Shown: positions 20,652-31,122, counted from the first letter of the stretch. The stretch: DNA of 64,000 nucleotides from Doryteuthis pealeii (GCA_023376005.1 CM042141.1:100741946-100805945); one strand, 5' to 3'. Numbers and translations: made by a program. The notes: generated by a model from the letters alone, not told the origin.

Positions 20652-21048
20652 TTGATTGATTTCAATGGCATGTCAACTTGTCTAGATTATTTTCTGCATA
20701 GGAGTTAGAGAATTGTGCTCATTGTACGTTCATATTTAAAAAAAATTTTGTAGTAATTTCTTGAGCCCCCTCCCACACACAATCATATCAAATACAAATG
20801 ATTTTTAAATAAATCAATTCATCCGTAGATGGGACCCTAACAGGTGCTACCACTCCTGGTCAGAGTGGGTCTGCGAGTAATGAAAATGAATGGGTATTCC
20901 AGGCTCCCCGGATCTCTAGAACTGCAGCCTCACCACCAGATGCAGTTTAGTGTCATACCCAGTACAACCCTTTGGGTAGGGGTCTTAACCCTCTGCAAAG
21001 GATACAGTGTATTCTAAGCACTGCCAACAAGATGAAACCCATTTTCAA
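20652..21048 (-). mobile_element. SINE-G subfamily copy
   Basis: GGCATGTCAACTTG tail variant at left, GATGGGACCCTAACAGGTGC, GTCAGAGTGGGTCTG and CAGATGCAGTTTAGTGTCAT in family order, then a short head with AACCCTCTGCAAAGG. Confidence 0.75.
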
Positions 21049-21073
21049 AAATATAATAGCAAAATGATTTTAA

Positions 21074-21074
<1 letters not shown>

Positions 21075-21115
<41 letters not shown>
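21075..21115. repeat. Poly-A tract, about 41 bp
   Basis: Uninterrupted A run. It could be an expanded retroposon tail, but no clear parent element lies just left of it. Confidence 0.95.
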
Positions 21116-21117
<2 letters not shown>

Positions 21118-21201
21118 TCATTTGAAAATAAATGTACAAATTTTCAATACTTTAATTTTAAACATAAATAAAATTGAAATATTTCTTATAATTTCAATGC
21201 A

Positions 21202-21340
21202 GGCATCCCATAGTGGTATAATGGTTAGCAAGCTAGTCTCACAGGTCCATTACTACTGAATAGAGAGTAGGATCCTCACTGGATGCTGATACTTGCGACG
21301 TTGTGTCACATCCTACCCATGGCAAACAGATTGGGTTAAA
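21202..21340 (+). mobile_element. SINE-C copy
   Basis: tRNA-like head GTGGTATAATGGTTAGCAAG, CTAGTCTCACAGGTCCATTA, GATCCTCACTGGATGC, then Tail-2 (TGTGTCACATCCTACCCATG, GATTGGGTT). Confidence 0.75.
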
Positions 21341-21345
21341 AAAAT

Positions 21346-21471
21346 TGGCATTCCATCATGGTTTAATGATTAGCAAGCTAGTCTCAAAAATCCATTACTA
21401 CTGAATAGAGATGCCCCATACCTAAGACCTTGTGTCACATCCTACCCATAGTAAACAGGTTGGGTAAATAC
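21346..21471 (+). mobile_element. SINE-C copy, tandem to the previous one
   Basis: Head GGTTTAATGATTAGCAAGCT and Tail-2 ending GGTTGGGTAAATAC. The hAT-like element inserted in this tail, using GTAAATAC as target. Confidence 0.75.
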
Positions 21472-22037
21472 CAGGGCTGTGGAGTCGGAACACAAAACCT
21501 TTGACTCTGACTAATCTCTTTTTGGCACCTCATACTCAAACTCTTCTTTGTGTAATTAAGTGATCATGGCCTACAAATGAATATAAAACCATTTTTTTAA
21601 TAATCTATTTATAAGGAGTGTGCACTGTAAAACTTTACACACTAAACTAGGGTCATATAAAATGTAAATTATATGATGGTGGTGCGTGGTGTAGGAAATG
21701 GACTTGTCAACCCGTGTTCAAATCCAGGACGAAACAGTTTGCATTTCACATACCGCTAATACCCTTGGGAAAGGTATGAATCCAACTAATCTCCCTCCAG
21801 CTATGGGTAAAAAGTAAAGCTGACTGGGCTCTTTAACCTTGGCTAGGTAACCAGTCTAGAAGCAGGAAAACTCTGAATTCAAACCTGGTAAACTCCGCTT
21901 AAGAAATTGACCCTGTGTCACATCCTACTCATGCGGAGGGGTTGGTAAATATAAAGTGTAAATTCAACTGAGTTCGGTGTTAGTATAGTTTTACTGACTC
22001 CAGTGACCCCTTAATTGCTTCTGATTCTGAAGCCCTG
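21472..22037. mobile_element. hAT-type non-autonomous element
   Basis: Termini CAGGGCTGTGGAGTCGGAA and (inverted) CAGGGCTTCAGAATCAGAA. Perfect 8-bp TSD GTAAATAC at 21464-21471 and 22038-22045. The 8-bp TSD with CAG-starting TIRs is the hAT signature. No transposase is present. A SINE-V later inserted in it. Confidence 0.9.
21671..21951 (+). mobile_element. SINE-V inserted in the hAT element
   Basis: Head GGTGGTGCGTGGTGTA, B box TGTTCAAATCCAGG, body, Tail-2 ending GGGGTTGGTAAATA. TSD TAAAATGTAAATT / TAAAGTGTAAATT (21658-21670, 21952-21964; 12 of 13). Confidence 0.85.
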
Positions 22038-22059
22038 GTAAATACCTTCCTTACAACTT

Positions 22060-22620
22060 CAATGCCTTCTTTTATTTAATAGAAAGAAAGAAAAAATCTA
22101 CATAAAACTAATATATGGCATGAAGAGATTTATGCTTAATAAGCATGGGGGCTATTAGAAATGTTGCCACCATTTTATTGGCAATAGATCCAAGCCACTG
22201 AGTTTCACTGCCAAGAAACTAAATACTATCAAGAAGAAAAAAAACCTTTGAACCAAATGGTATCAACAATTAGGCAACTGGCATGAACAATCACAACAGA
22301 AGATAAAGAAAACAGGTTATCACCATTGAATAAAGTACAAGCTTAATTAGTGATAAAAAAATCAAGTTTCTATTGCAAAGCAGAGGATTGAATATCATTT
22401 TCTATCTTCTCGGTTTTATCTATGATAAATTTAGAGGCTATCTCCAACTATTTTCTTCAGAAGATCAATCATATTAAGTGCAAGGAAAAAGACGATAGTA
22501 CCAAGTAGAAATATGTACAACAAATCTTATACCATCATATAATGTCACTTAAACCCTTTTAATTTTAACATCATTAAAAATGTAAAGTGAGAGCTCTAAA
22601 CAAGTAAATTTTCATGATAT
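22060..22620. other. Unassigned AT-rich stretch
   Basis: No repeat family or coding region recognised. Confidence 0.5.
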
Positions 22621-22625
22621 CTCTC

Positions 22626-22880
22626 ATTTGCTGACCCTGTAACCTGGTTTGATTGTGGGGGCACTACTCATGTAGAATATTTTGGGGTGGAATAGCCTGG
22701 GAGAGCCCATCCCTCTCCAGGTCTACAACTGGTTTTAATTTTTAGTTTTCCTTCTAGATCTCTCTCACTAACCCTGTAACCTGGTCTGATTGTGGGGCGC
22801 TATGTAACGTGTTCTAGGGAGGAATAGCCTGGCAGAGCCCATCCCTCTCCAGGTCTTTAACTGGTTTGAATTCTTTGTTT
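22626..22880 (-). repeat. Tandem pair of a ~120-bp repeat
   Basis: Two direct copies, each with CCTGTAACCTGGT, ATTGTGGGG, GGAATAGCCTGG and GAGCCCATCCCTCTCCAGGT. The same module occurs at 60273-60375, where it joins a SINE-V. It is probably an alternative 3' region of SINE-V, but that is not proven. Confidence 0.6.
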
Positions 22881-22905
22881 TCCTTTTCCTAGATAAGATA
22901 AACCT

Positions 22906-23229
22906 GTTGAGAATTTAACAAACAAATTTGGGCACAATTCTTTCTTTTATTGCTGTGAATGAACTCTAGATAAACTTTTGTAAAATTTCTGTTATTTTTT
23001 AAGTGATTTGATTACACTGTAAATGTTAATGTACAATTTTCAAATTAATACTGAATTTTCAAGACAAGGAAAGTAACTGATCATTACTTATATCTTATAA
23101 GCAGTGCCCATGGTGTAATGGTTGTTGTTGAAGGAAATGGACACAGTGACAGGAGTTCAAATCCTGGACAAGGCTGGTTGCATTTCCTATGGCATTTATA
23201 CCCTTGGGAAAGGTATGAATCCAACTATT
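22906..23229 (+). repeat. Inverted duplication arm containing a SINE-V head
   Basis: This segment (unique flank plus the SINE-V head from 23102) recurs inverted at about 28845-29155. Shared blocks include GATTTGATTACACTGTAAAT, TGATCATTACTTATATCTTA and GAAGGAAATGGACAC. Confidence 0.75.
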
Positions 23230-23289
23230 ATTAAGTCAATGGAAGTAACTGATCATTGCTTATATCTTATTTTTATGGGTCCTAATTTT

Positions 23290-23590
23290 GTACATGTATT
23301 TACCCAACTCCTCAGTCACGAGCAGGATGTGACACAAGATCAATTTTTAAGTGTAGTTTAACTGGTTTGAAGTTTTCTTTCTTATTAACTGGTTGCTTTT
23401 TTTTTAAACCTGTTGCCATACCAAAATTAAAGAGTCCAGTCTGTCCTACTATTTACCCATAGATGGAGAGAGAATAGTTGGATTCATACTTTTCCCAAAT
23501 GTATTAGCACATTGTGAAATGCAAAAAGCCTCATCCAGGATTTGAACTCAGGTAGCCGAGTCTACTTACTATGACAATAACCATTACATG
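23290..23590 (-). mobile_element. SINE-V copy
   Basis: Tail-2 (TATTTACCCAACTCCTCAGT) at left, then ATTTACCCATAGATGGAG, TTCATACTTTTCCCAA and AGGATTTGAACTCAGGT (B box) at right. Confidence 0.8.
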
Positions 23591-23737
23591 TTAAGTTATT
23601 GGGTTGAATTTTGTAATGTACCATGATTTATGCTATCAAAAATACGAACAGGGACAATGAATGGTTTTAAAGACAGGATGTTAAAATAGTTTTTAGTTTT
23701 CATAAGATACCGATTGTCGGATATGAAACAGGGTAAA

Positions 23738-23960
23738 TAGTCAGCTACCAGAGTTCAAATCCTGAATTAGGCTGTTTGCATTTCACAATGTGCTGATACA
23801 CTTGAGAAAAGTATGAAACTATTCTCCTTCCAGCTATGGGTAAAGATATAAATTAGAGCTTCTCAAACGTTTTACTTTATGCATCCCTTGTAACCAAATT
23901 TAATTTCCATTCACCCCCAAATAAATCAATCGAATATTAAATTACAAAACATAATTTATC
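23738..23960 (+). mobile_element. SINE-V fragment and hAT-like scrap
   Basis: 23738-23855 has the SINE-V B box (AGAGTTCAAATCC) and mid-body. 23858-23960 begins AGAGCTTCTCAAACG, reminiscent of hAT termini, but no partner end is visible. Confidence 0.45.
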
Positions 23961-24491
23961 AGTGTTTAATACAATTGACACGAGAAAAGAATTGGTAAAC
24001 TATAAATGCATCTTTTTAATTAATTTTTTCATGGGAAGGATGGGTTGGGTGGGCACTAAGGAAATTAGGTTGTAGGTACATTAACCACTATGCCACAGGG
24101 ACTTACACTACACATAGATGAGACCCTAGCAGGTACAACAACTACTAGTTAAAGTGGACCTGGGAGTAATGGCAATGAAAAAAACTTGAGTTTTTATCTT
24201 CCTAACCTTATATGAAAAAGAGTTTCAATGTTATAAACAGAGATATTCGTTGTATGAGAAAATAGAACAAGCAATTCTTGCAAATGTTACTCGTGAAAAA
24301 AAAAAAAAAGAAATTAAGAATGTCTAATGTGTAATTACTAATGAACAAAAACTGCTGCTGCCCATTATTTGAACACATAAATTACAAGCCAATTATTACT
24401 TTTGATAATGATTAGTAAAGACGACATTGAACAGCTTTTTTGTTTGAACCAATAGTAATTTATTTTTCACTTGGGTACTATAATAATTAGA

Positions 24492-25165
24492 ACTAAGGTG
24501 TGTAGTGTAATGGTTATCAGCATAGGAAATGGACTGAGACCAGAGTTCAATACTGATTGCATTTAACATAGCACAAATATCTTTGGGAAAGGTATGCAGA
24601 GATGCTGATAGGTATGTGTCCTGCTTCACTGATGCATAAAAATCTAAAAGGACACAGAAAAATCATAACCATGCATCCCAGTGTTTTTGTTTTTTTTCTT
24701 CTTCCCCCCACCATTTTCAGCAAACTAAATACATTTCAATATTTTCTTGGAAATGAATTACACTGTATGGGGTACAAGGTAGGGGTTAGATGGCTTTAGT
24801 TGTTCATAGATAAAGACTATAATTTATTAAGAAACTTTAGTTGGGACCCATCAAATTTCCCAGGGAATTCAAATCAAATTAGTGCGTCCCAGGATGCACT
24901 AAATTAAAAAGCTATCAGCATCACTAGGTATGCATCCAATTATTCTTCCTGTAGAATAATCATTCCAATTACCGTCGAATTGGTACTAGTATGAATATTC
25001 TACACTTCCACCAACTATGAGTAAATAGTAGGGCAGACTGGGCTCTCTAACCTTGGTTAGGTAACCAGTCTAGCAGAAGGAAAACTCTGAATGTAAATCT
25101 GTCCAACTCCATTTAAGAAATTAACCATGTGTCACATCTTACTTGTGCGGAGGGGTTGGTAAATA
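24492..25165 (+). mobile_element. SINE-V copy split by MITE-1
   Basis: Head GTGTAGTGTAATGGTTATC to GGGAAAGGTATG (24596), then MITE-1, then GGTATGCATCCAATTATTC through Tail-2 to GGGTTGGTAAATATATAT. The pre-insertion order equals other SINE-V copies. Confidence 0.85.
24597..24926 (+). mobile_element. MITE-1 copy with perfect 6-bp TSD
   Basis: Termini CAGAGATGCTGATAGG and GCTATCAGCATCACTA. GGTATG flanks both sides (24591-24596, 24927-24932). The target is a known SINE-V sequence, which fixes the boundaries independently. Confidence 0.9.
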
Positions 25166-25183
25166 TATATATAATAATTAGAA

Positions 25184-25280
25184 CTAGCAGAACCGTGGAT
25201 ATAACAAGGAATGATGATTAAACTATTACAACATTTGATATGTTTATTTAAGAGATATTGGAAAATTGATATAAACAAAG
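25184..25280 (-). mobile_element. HEL-5 Helitron-like 3' end
   Basis: On the minus strand this ends GGTTCTGCTAG before T, the Helitron CTRR plus host T pattern. The hairpin is weak. The similar end at 31392 shares AATGATGATT. The 5' boundary is not found. Confidence 0.4.
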
Positions 25281-25289
25281 GATTAATGA

Positions 25290-25400
25290 TTCTCTATCTT
25301 TCTCTTCCATTTCTTTCTTTCTTTCCATTAAAACAGCTTTCTCTCTGTCTTTCCTCCTCTCTCTCTCTTTTTCTTTCTTTCTAATCATATCTTCTATTTC
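25290..25400. repeat. CT/CTTT-rich tract
   Basis: Degenerate TTTC/TCTC polypyrimidine repeats. Confidence 0.8.
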
Positions 25401-25604
25401 TTCCCTCACAATAAGAACTGAACAGTCAATTATTTATCTAAGGTGACAGGACATGACACACGGAGGTACAAATGTTATATATTGTGCAAATAGTTTATGA
25501 CACCAAGATAAATTTAGTATTTTTCAAGTTTCTCTCTGTTAATTGGCTAAGAGTAGGGGGGTGGTGTTGACATTGACATGTAGATATTTACCCAATATGT
25601 TCAC

Positions 25605-25690
25605 CACAAGTAAGATGTGACAAAAGGTCGCAAGTATGGGCATCCAGTGAGGATCAAAGTCACAATTCAATAATAATGGATCTGTAGGGA
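25605..25690 (-). mobile_element. SINE-C fragment
   Basis: AAGTATGGGCATCCAGTGAG and AATAATGGATCTGTAGGGAT are the inverted SINE-C head. Tail-2 sequence precedes it from about 25588. Confidence 0.6.
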
Positions 25691-25771
25691 TTAAAATAAA
25701 ATTTAAAAAAAAAAAAAAAACCTCCCATGAGCCTTCACCGGAAGAACCCTCCGTGCATGTGCGAGAAAAAC

Positions 25772-25843
25772 TATGAATTCAAACCAGTTCTACTCCACTT
25801 AAAAATTGACCTTGTGAGGGGTTGGAGATATATATATATATAA
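25772..25843 (+). mobile_element. SINE-V 3' fragment with TA tail
   Basis: GAATTCAAACCAGTTCTACT to GAGGGGTTGGAGATATATAT: the end of Tail-2 passes directly into TA repeats. Confidence 0.65.
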
Positions 25844-25973
25844 TTTCCAAAAATAATTACTTTTATCAATCATCTATTTCAGCTTTAATTTCTGGTCTAG
25901 CCAATAAAATCAAAGTCATAAAGGCCCAGGTATGAACCATAAAGGAAATATTCATATCATGAAAAATATACAT

Positions 25974-26885
25974 AGTGTTTCAGAATAATTGATATAATTT
26001 CATAATCTAATAACTTGACTAATTCTCATTCAAATGATCTCAGGTTTTAACAACATAGGTAGAAACTACTCAAATTCTATGTTTAATTTTTTCTTTCTTT
26101 TATTTTCAGGTATAGTAATGCCATTCACTAGGGGGAGAAAAAAATGGTATTTAAACATTAAAACATAGAATTCTTAGTTTGTTTTTTTACACATTCTGTT
26201 AAAATTTGATGGTTTGGTTTTACGGCATATCAACCTCGATGGGTCATTTAAATGCCGATAAAGTTGTGAAATAAATTAATTCTTAATGCATAATACAATT
26301 TTGTTTATCAACTCATGTTTTTCTATTTAACCCATAGATGGGACCCTAACAGGTACTACCACTCTGGGTCAGAGTGGACCAGGGAGCAATGGTGATCAAG
26401 GGGTGCTCCACATTCCCCAAACCTCCAAAACTGGTTCCTCACCATCAGATAGAGTTTAACGTCATTCCCAGGACATGTAGACCCTCAGTCACCGCCTTCT
26501 AGCACCCATATGATAAAAAGGGGTTGGGGCTTGCCATAAGGGCAATAGGGTTGGGAAAATCATATAGGTGCTAGGGCTTGACGTGACCAGCCGATTGATC
26601 AGAGGGGGCCTCTCCAACCGCCCGTCTTGCCCAAGATAGGGCCAAAGTGGAGTATTGCAAGTCATGAACTGCTCATCCTCCTGGGCTCTATCCTTAAGCA
26701 TCACGGGTCGCCACCCACAGCCAACAGGTGGCCCCATTGGGGGAGTTTTACCCCTCTTCAGAGGTGCAGTCGGTGCATTCTAACGCCCCAGCCGACAGGG
26801 CGGTGTTAAAATTTGAGATCATTTGAATGAGAATTTGTCAAGTTATTAGATTACAAAATGATATTAATTTTGCTGAAACACCCTG
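25974..26885. mobile_element. MITE-2 fold-back element split by SINE-G
   Basis: Left arm AGTGTTTCAGAATAATTGAT...AATCTAATAACTTGAC...CATTCAAATGATCTCA. The right arm (after the SINE-G) is its inverted complement, ending GCTGAAACACCCTG. Arms are about 75 bp. A second, also interrupted, copy lies at 62348-62920. Confidence 0.75.
26210..26803 (-). mobile_element. SINE-G, complete, 13-bp TSD
   Basis: Perfect TSD TGTTAAAATTTGA at 26197-26209 and 26804-26816. On the minus strand it starts CCGCCCTGTCGGCTGGGGCG and ends in Tail-1 (GGTTGATATGCCGTAAAACC). It is 594 bp with no long ORF and no recognisable tRNA, 7SL or 5S head. The TSD indicates target-primed reverse transcription. It inserted into MITE-2. 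Confidence 0.85.
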
Positions 26886-26889
26886 AACA

Positions 26890-27615
26890 TATCAAATGTT
26901 ATCAATTTTTCTGAAGTACACTGTATATCTTTAATGATTTATTAATTAATTATTAATTACCCCAATTATAAACTAATGAGAAAAATCCTTTATCTTAAAC
27001 CATTCACATTATCCTTTAAGGTAAAATGATATTTTTTTTAAGTTACTGAATTCAAAAGATATCTTTATCTGGTTTAAGAAAGAAAAAAATTGAATATTAA
27101 TACAAAAGATAATAATAAAAGAATCGTTTGTTGTTATAGTATTCTACAATAGCCATCATGTGCTGGAAATGGAGGCAAACAAAGAAAAAAGAAACAGAGT
27201 AATAAAAATGCATAACATTTATAAAATTCAGTATGATATCATTACAGGCAGAAAGAGGAAAGAGAAAAAGACAGTAGCTACGTGAAAATTTGTATGCCTC
27301 TCACAACACATTGAAAATAGAAACAGTTAGTCACGTCTTACAAGATGAAGTAATTAAAAAGGTATTGTTTACATAGGTAAACATAATGGCAAAATAAAAA
27401 CACAAATAAACAAGCTTTATATATTGGCAACAATAGATATTCTTATTTAATAAAATTTACCCCTACCTCTTGCTTATATAAACTTACTGTCTTAAATGCT
27501 CAAATTATTTCATGAAATAAATGAGAAATGTTCTTTAACCTATGTTATTTTATCTTCTTCGATAAGAATATTTTTCATCTGAATATTTATTATGTACATG
27601 TATAGCTGGGTATCT
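26890..27615. other. Unassigned AT-rich stretch
   Basis: No repeat family or coding similarity recognised. Confidence 0.5.
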
Positions 27616-27616
27616 G

Positions 27617-27617
<1 letters not shown>

Positions 27618-27654
<37 letters not shown>

Positions 27655-27884
27655 ACCCTTCTGCATGAGTAGGATGTGACACAAGGTCAATTTTTTAAAG
27701 CAGAGTTTAACAGGTTTGAATTAGAGTTTTCCTTCTCCAAAACTGGTTGCCTAACAAAGGTTAAATGCCTACCTTTCCCAAGTGTATTAGCACTATGTTA
27801 TATGCAAATAGCCTCATTCAGAAACTGAACTCAGGTTGCCAAGTCTATTTCCTACAATGATAACCATTGCACCACACACCTCCA
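27618..27884 (-). mobile_element. SINE-V copy with (TA)n at its 3' end
   Basis: (TA)n at 27618-27651 abuts Tail-2 (TCAACCCTTCTGCATGAGTA), then body and head to ACCATTGCACCACACACCTC. The microsatellite sits exactly at the 3' end of the SINE. Confidence 0.8.
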
Positions 27885-27933
27885 CAAAGATGCTCAATAT
27901 AGAGAATTTTCCAGATTTCAATAAATGCATTTT

Positions 27934-28115
27934 GTAATGGTTATCATTTAAAGGAAATGGACTTAGCTACCCGAGTTCAAATCCTGGACAAGGATGTTTG
28001 TGTTTCTGTTTGTGTTTTACTTTGTGCTCATGCTCTTGTCAAAAGTACAAATCCATCTGTTCTCCTCCCAGACTGGATCCTTTAGCTTTGGTTAGACAAC
28101 CAAACTAGGAGAAGG
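27934..28115 (+). mobile_element. SINE-V copy, 3' truncated
   Basis: TTTGTAATGGTTATCA (A box), CCGAGTTCAAATCCTGGAC (B box), then body to ACTAGGAGAAGGAAA. Tail-2 is missing. Confidence 0.75.
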
Positions 28116-28127
28116 AAATTATGCACA

Positions 28128-28405
28128 ATCAGCATAACAGTTCTAGTCATAGGAAATGGAATCAATGACTAGAGTTCAAATCCTGGACTAGGCTGTTTGT
28201 GTTTCACTTTATACAATTGCCCTTAAGAAAGGCATGAATCCATCTTTTTTTTTTCCCAGGTATGAGAAAATAGTAGACTGGATTCTTTAGTTTTGGTTAG
28301 GCAGCCAATTTAGAAGGAAAACTGAATTCAAATAAGCTTTACTCCACAATTTACCATGTGTCACATCCTGCCTGATGCAGAGGAGGGTTGAATAAATGCA
28401 TACAA
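28128..28405 (+). mobile_element. SINE-V copy
   Basis: AGAGTTCAAATCCTGGACTA (B box), then body and Tail-2 (GTGTCACATCCTGCC, GAGGGTTGAATAAATGCATA). Confidence 0.8.
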
Positions 28406-28422
28406 GCAAGTATTTCATTGGA

Positions 28423-28709
28423 GGCATTTGTGATGTAATGGTTATAATGGACATAATAACCCAAGTTCAAATCCTGAACAAAGCTGTTAGCATTTTACAT
28501 AGCACTAATACATTTTGGAAAGGTATGAATCCAATAATTCTCTTTCCAGCTATGAGTAAATAATAGGGCAGACTAGGCTCTTTAATTTTGGTATGGCAAC
28601 AGGTCTAAGAAAAGGAAAACTCTGAATTTGATTAGTTAAACTCCACTTTCAATTGACCTTGTGTCACACCGTGCTAGTGACCGAGGAGTTGGGTAAATAC
28701 ATACATGTA
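28423..28709 (+). mobile_element. SINE-V copy
   Basis: GTGATGTAATGGTTATAATG head, CAAGTTCAAATCCTGAACAA B box, and Tail-2 ending GGGTAAATACATACATG, an ATAC-type tail. Confidence 0.8.
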
Positions 28710-28747
28710 TTTTGTTTAAAATTAGGTCCCACGAAAATAAGATATAT

Positions 28748-28970
28748 ATATTTACTAACTCCTCTGCAGGTCAAATCTTTTTAGTAGGATGTTACACAAG
28801 GTCAAATTTTAAGCAGAGTTTACACCATGAGCACTGCTTGGAGGGATAATAGTTGGATTCATACCTTTCCCAAGGGTATAAGTGCCATAGGAAATGCAAA
28901 CAGCCTTGTCCAGGATTTGAACTCCTGTCGCCGTGTCCATTTCCTTCAACAACAACCATTGGCACTGCTT
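28748..28970 (-). mobile_element. SINE-V copy
   Basis: Tail-2 at left (TTTACTAACTCCTCTGCAGG), internal deletion, then body and head (GATTTGAACTCCTGTC, AACCATTGGCACTGC). Its right part belongs to the inverted duplication with 22906-23229. Confidence 0.75.
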
Positions 28971-29155
28971 ATAAGATATAAGTAATGATCAGTTACTTCC
29001 CTTGTCTTGAAAATTCAGTATTCATTTGAAAATTGTACATTAACATTTACAGTGTAATCAAATCACTGCAAAAATAACAGAAAGTTTATCTAAAGTTCAT
29101 TCACAACAATAAAAGAAAAGAAGTGCACCTAACTTGTTTGTTAATTTCTCAGAAA
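28845..29155 (-). repeat. Inverted duplication arm (partner of 22906-23229)
   Basis: Minus-strand copy of the same SINE-V head plus about 180 bp of non-SINE flank, including AGTGATTTGATTACACTGTA inverted. The non-SINE part shows that the homology is more than a shared SINE. Confidence 0.75.
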
Positions 29156-29344
29156 GCATTTCTGTTTCGACTGTATAGAAATGTTAAAAGCATGTCAGTA
29201 GATAGAGGGTTAACCATTCCTTTCTATCTTTCTTCCTCAACCAGCAGACATAACTCTTCACTTAGACATCTCGTATTCCTTCACTCTAATATGGAAGGCA
29301 AGATAACAACAATTACAACAATCCTAATCATCTGACATCTATAT

Positions 29345-29628
29345 ATTTACAAACCCTCCACATGAGCAGGATGTAGCACAAGGTCAATTTATCAAGCAGA
29401 GTTTAACAGGTTTGAATTCAGAGTTTTCCTTCTCCTGGGCTGTTTACCTAGCCAAGGTTATAGAGCCCAGTTTGCTCTACTATTTACCCATAGCTGGAGA
29501 GAGATGTTGGATTCATACCTTTCCCAAGGGTATTAGCGGTATGTGAAATGCAAACAAACTTGTGCAGGATTTGAACTTGGAATGACGAGTCCATTTCCTA
29601 CGACTAACCATTACACCACATGCCTCCA
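29345..29628 (-). mobile_element. SINE-V copy, near complete
   Basis: Tail-2 (TTTACAAACCCTCCACATGA), body (ATTTACCCATAGCTGG), B box (CAGGATTTGAACTTGG) and head (CCATTACACCACATGCCTCC). Confidence 0.85.
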
Positions 29629-29641
29629 ATCATCTGACGTA

Positions 29642-29820
29642 TGTATTTACCCAATGCCTCCGTCACACGCAGAATACGACACAAGGCTAATTTTCAAGTG
29701 GAGTAAAGCTGGTTTGAATTCAGAGTTTTCCTTCTCCTAGACTGGTTAAAGAGCCCAGTTCTATTTCACACATGGTTATCATCAAAAGAAATGGACTGTG
29801 CTATAGGAGTTCAAATCCAA
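29642..29820 (-). mobile_element. SINE-V fragments, mixed orientation
   Basis: 29642-29760 is a minus Tail-2 and body. 29765-29820 is a plus head (TGGTTATCATC, AGGAGTTCAAATCC). Two partial copies are fused. Confidence 0.6.
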
Positions 29821-29829
29821 TACTATTAA

Positions 29830-30165
29830 AAATAAAGTGTTGTAGAGTTTTTATTAAAATTTAGAATGATTATTTATATTTGGAATTATATTTGATTTGT
29901 TTTTAATATTTATTTACTATGGGTTAGTACAATGTTGCAGCAAGCGTGGTATACAAAAGACAGCTTTAAGTTTGTTCACATATATCAGATACCCTTGAAA
30001 ACCCCTAAAAATGGATACATATTTCAAGGAGATATCTAATTTTATTATTTTCTACACTTGAAGTAGTATTAACCTACATTTATTTTTTTTTTTCAGATGG
30101 GTGATCATTGAGATGAATTCCCTCTTAGCAAATCAACACCTGACATGAGAGAACATCCAAGTGCA
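29830..30165. other. Unassigned AT-rich stretch
   Basis: No recognisable element. It ends in a (CA)n(TA)n run at 30166-30191. Confidence 0.5.
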
Positions 30166-30191
30166 CACACACACACACACATATATATATA

Positions 30192-30646
30192 TTAGATAAA
30201 ACATGAACCGTTGGGTCACCGATTGAGCTCTAGGTAGATAATTGGGACTAAGGAAAAGTGAGTTTGCAAAGTAAATTTTTTTTTTTTTAAAATACGGACG
30301 GAGAATTCAAAAGAAAAAACATTAAAAATCATTTCAAGATTTTTAAGAAAGGGAACGTTTGACCTGATCTAAATTTAAATGAACCCGATTAAGATGTTGA
30401 GAAGCTATGGCTAACTGCTTCTAAAATTTAATATATAAATATAATTCACTCTATAATTACTCTCTTTACACTCACGGAGAAACTAACATATACAATGAGG
30501 AGGTGGGCACCTTACATGGTGTAATGGTTAGCAAGTTAGGTTCACAGACCACTGTTAATAAGTTTGATTCTCGTTAGGCGCCCCATACTTCTGGCCTTGT
30601 GCTACAGCTAAGCTTAGTAAATAACTATATAACAAGGAGGTAATCA

Positions 30647-30713
<67 letters not shown>

Positions 30714-30934
30714 GGGAAGTGATAGGCAGAATGTGAGGTAAGAGATAGGTCAGTTTTTTACTTAATTGTAAATTACGACTAATTAGAACCAATTAAAATG
30801 GATTTTTTTTTCAAACATAACTCAATCCTAGAACTAAAGAATATTTTGATATGAATTTTGTATCATTAAACTAAATAGGAAAAAAGCCTTTATCAAGCAA
30901 TCATTGATTCACTCTGCTTTAGTATAATAATAGA
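30192..30934 (-). mobile_element. HEL-1 Helitron-like element, second copy
   Basis: Minus strand: A then TCTATTATTATACTAAAG (30934 leftward), ending with hairpin GGTGACCCAACGGTTCA and CTAA before T (30192). Internal blocks match 7723-8231. It is longer because of a SINE-C insertion and an expanded (TA)n(GA)n at about 30650-30710. Confidence 0.8.
30505..30628 (+). mobile_element. SINE-C inserted in HEL-1
   Basis: CATGGTGTAATGGTTAGCAA head, GTTTGATTCTCGTTAGGCGC B-box region. The HEL-1 target ACAAGGAGGT is repeated on both sides with small changes (ACAATGAGGAGGT / AACAAGGAGGT), consistent with a TSD. Confidence 0.75.
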
Positions 30935-30941
30935 TAAATAT

Positions 30942-31122
30942 ATATGTGACATTCTCCTATGGACAATTACACATGGATATACCAGAGTAGGCCAACCAGC
31001 AAAAACCTACATCAATCACTCCTGTATAGAAGACCTGCTAGAAGCAATGACCGATAGGGACAGGTAGCGAGGGAGAGTCATAGGAATCCATGCTATCAGC
31101 CCGACCTAATGATGATGATATA
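30942..31122 (+). mobile_element. LINE 3' fragment with (ATG)n tail
   Basis: GACATTCTCCTATGGAC... translates to remnants of DILLW, RVGQPAKTYI, EDLLEAMTDRDR. It ends AATGATGATGAT, the short triplet tail typical of RTE-like LINEs. Confidence 0.7.

Noticed and set aside
26489..26737. 82-codon ORF, also found at 32606-32854
   Set aside because: The two ORFs are the same part of two SINE-G copies. Their similarity reflects repeat identity, not a gene family.
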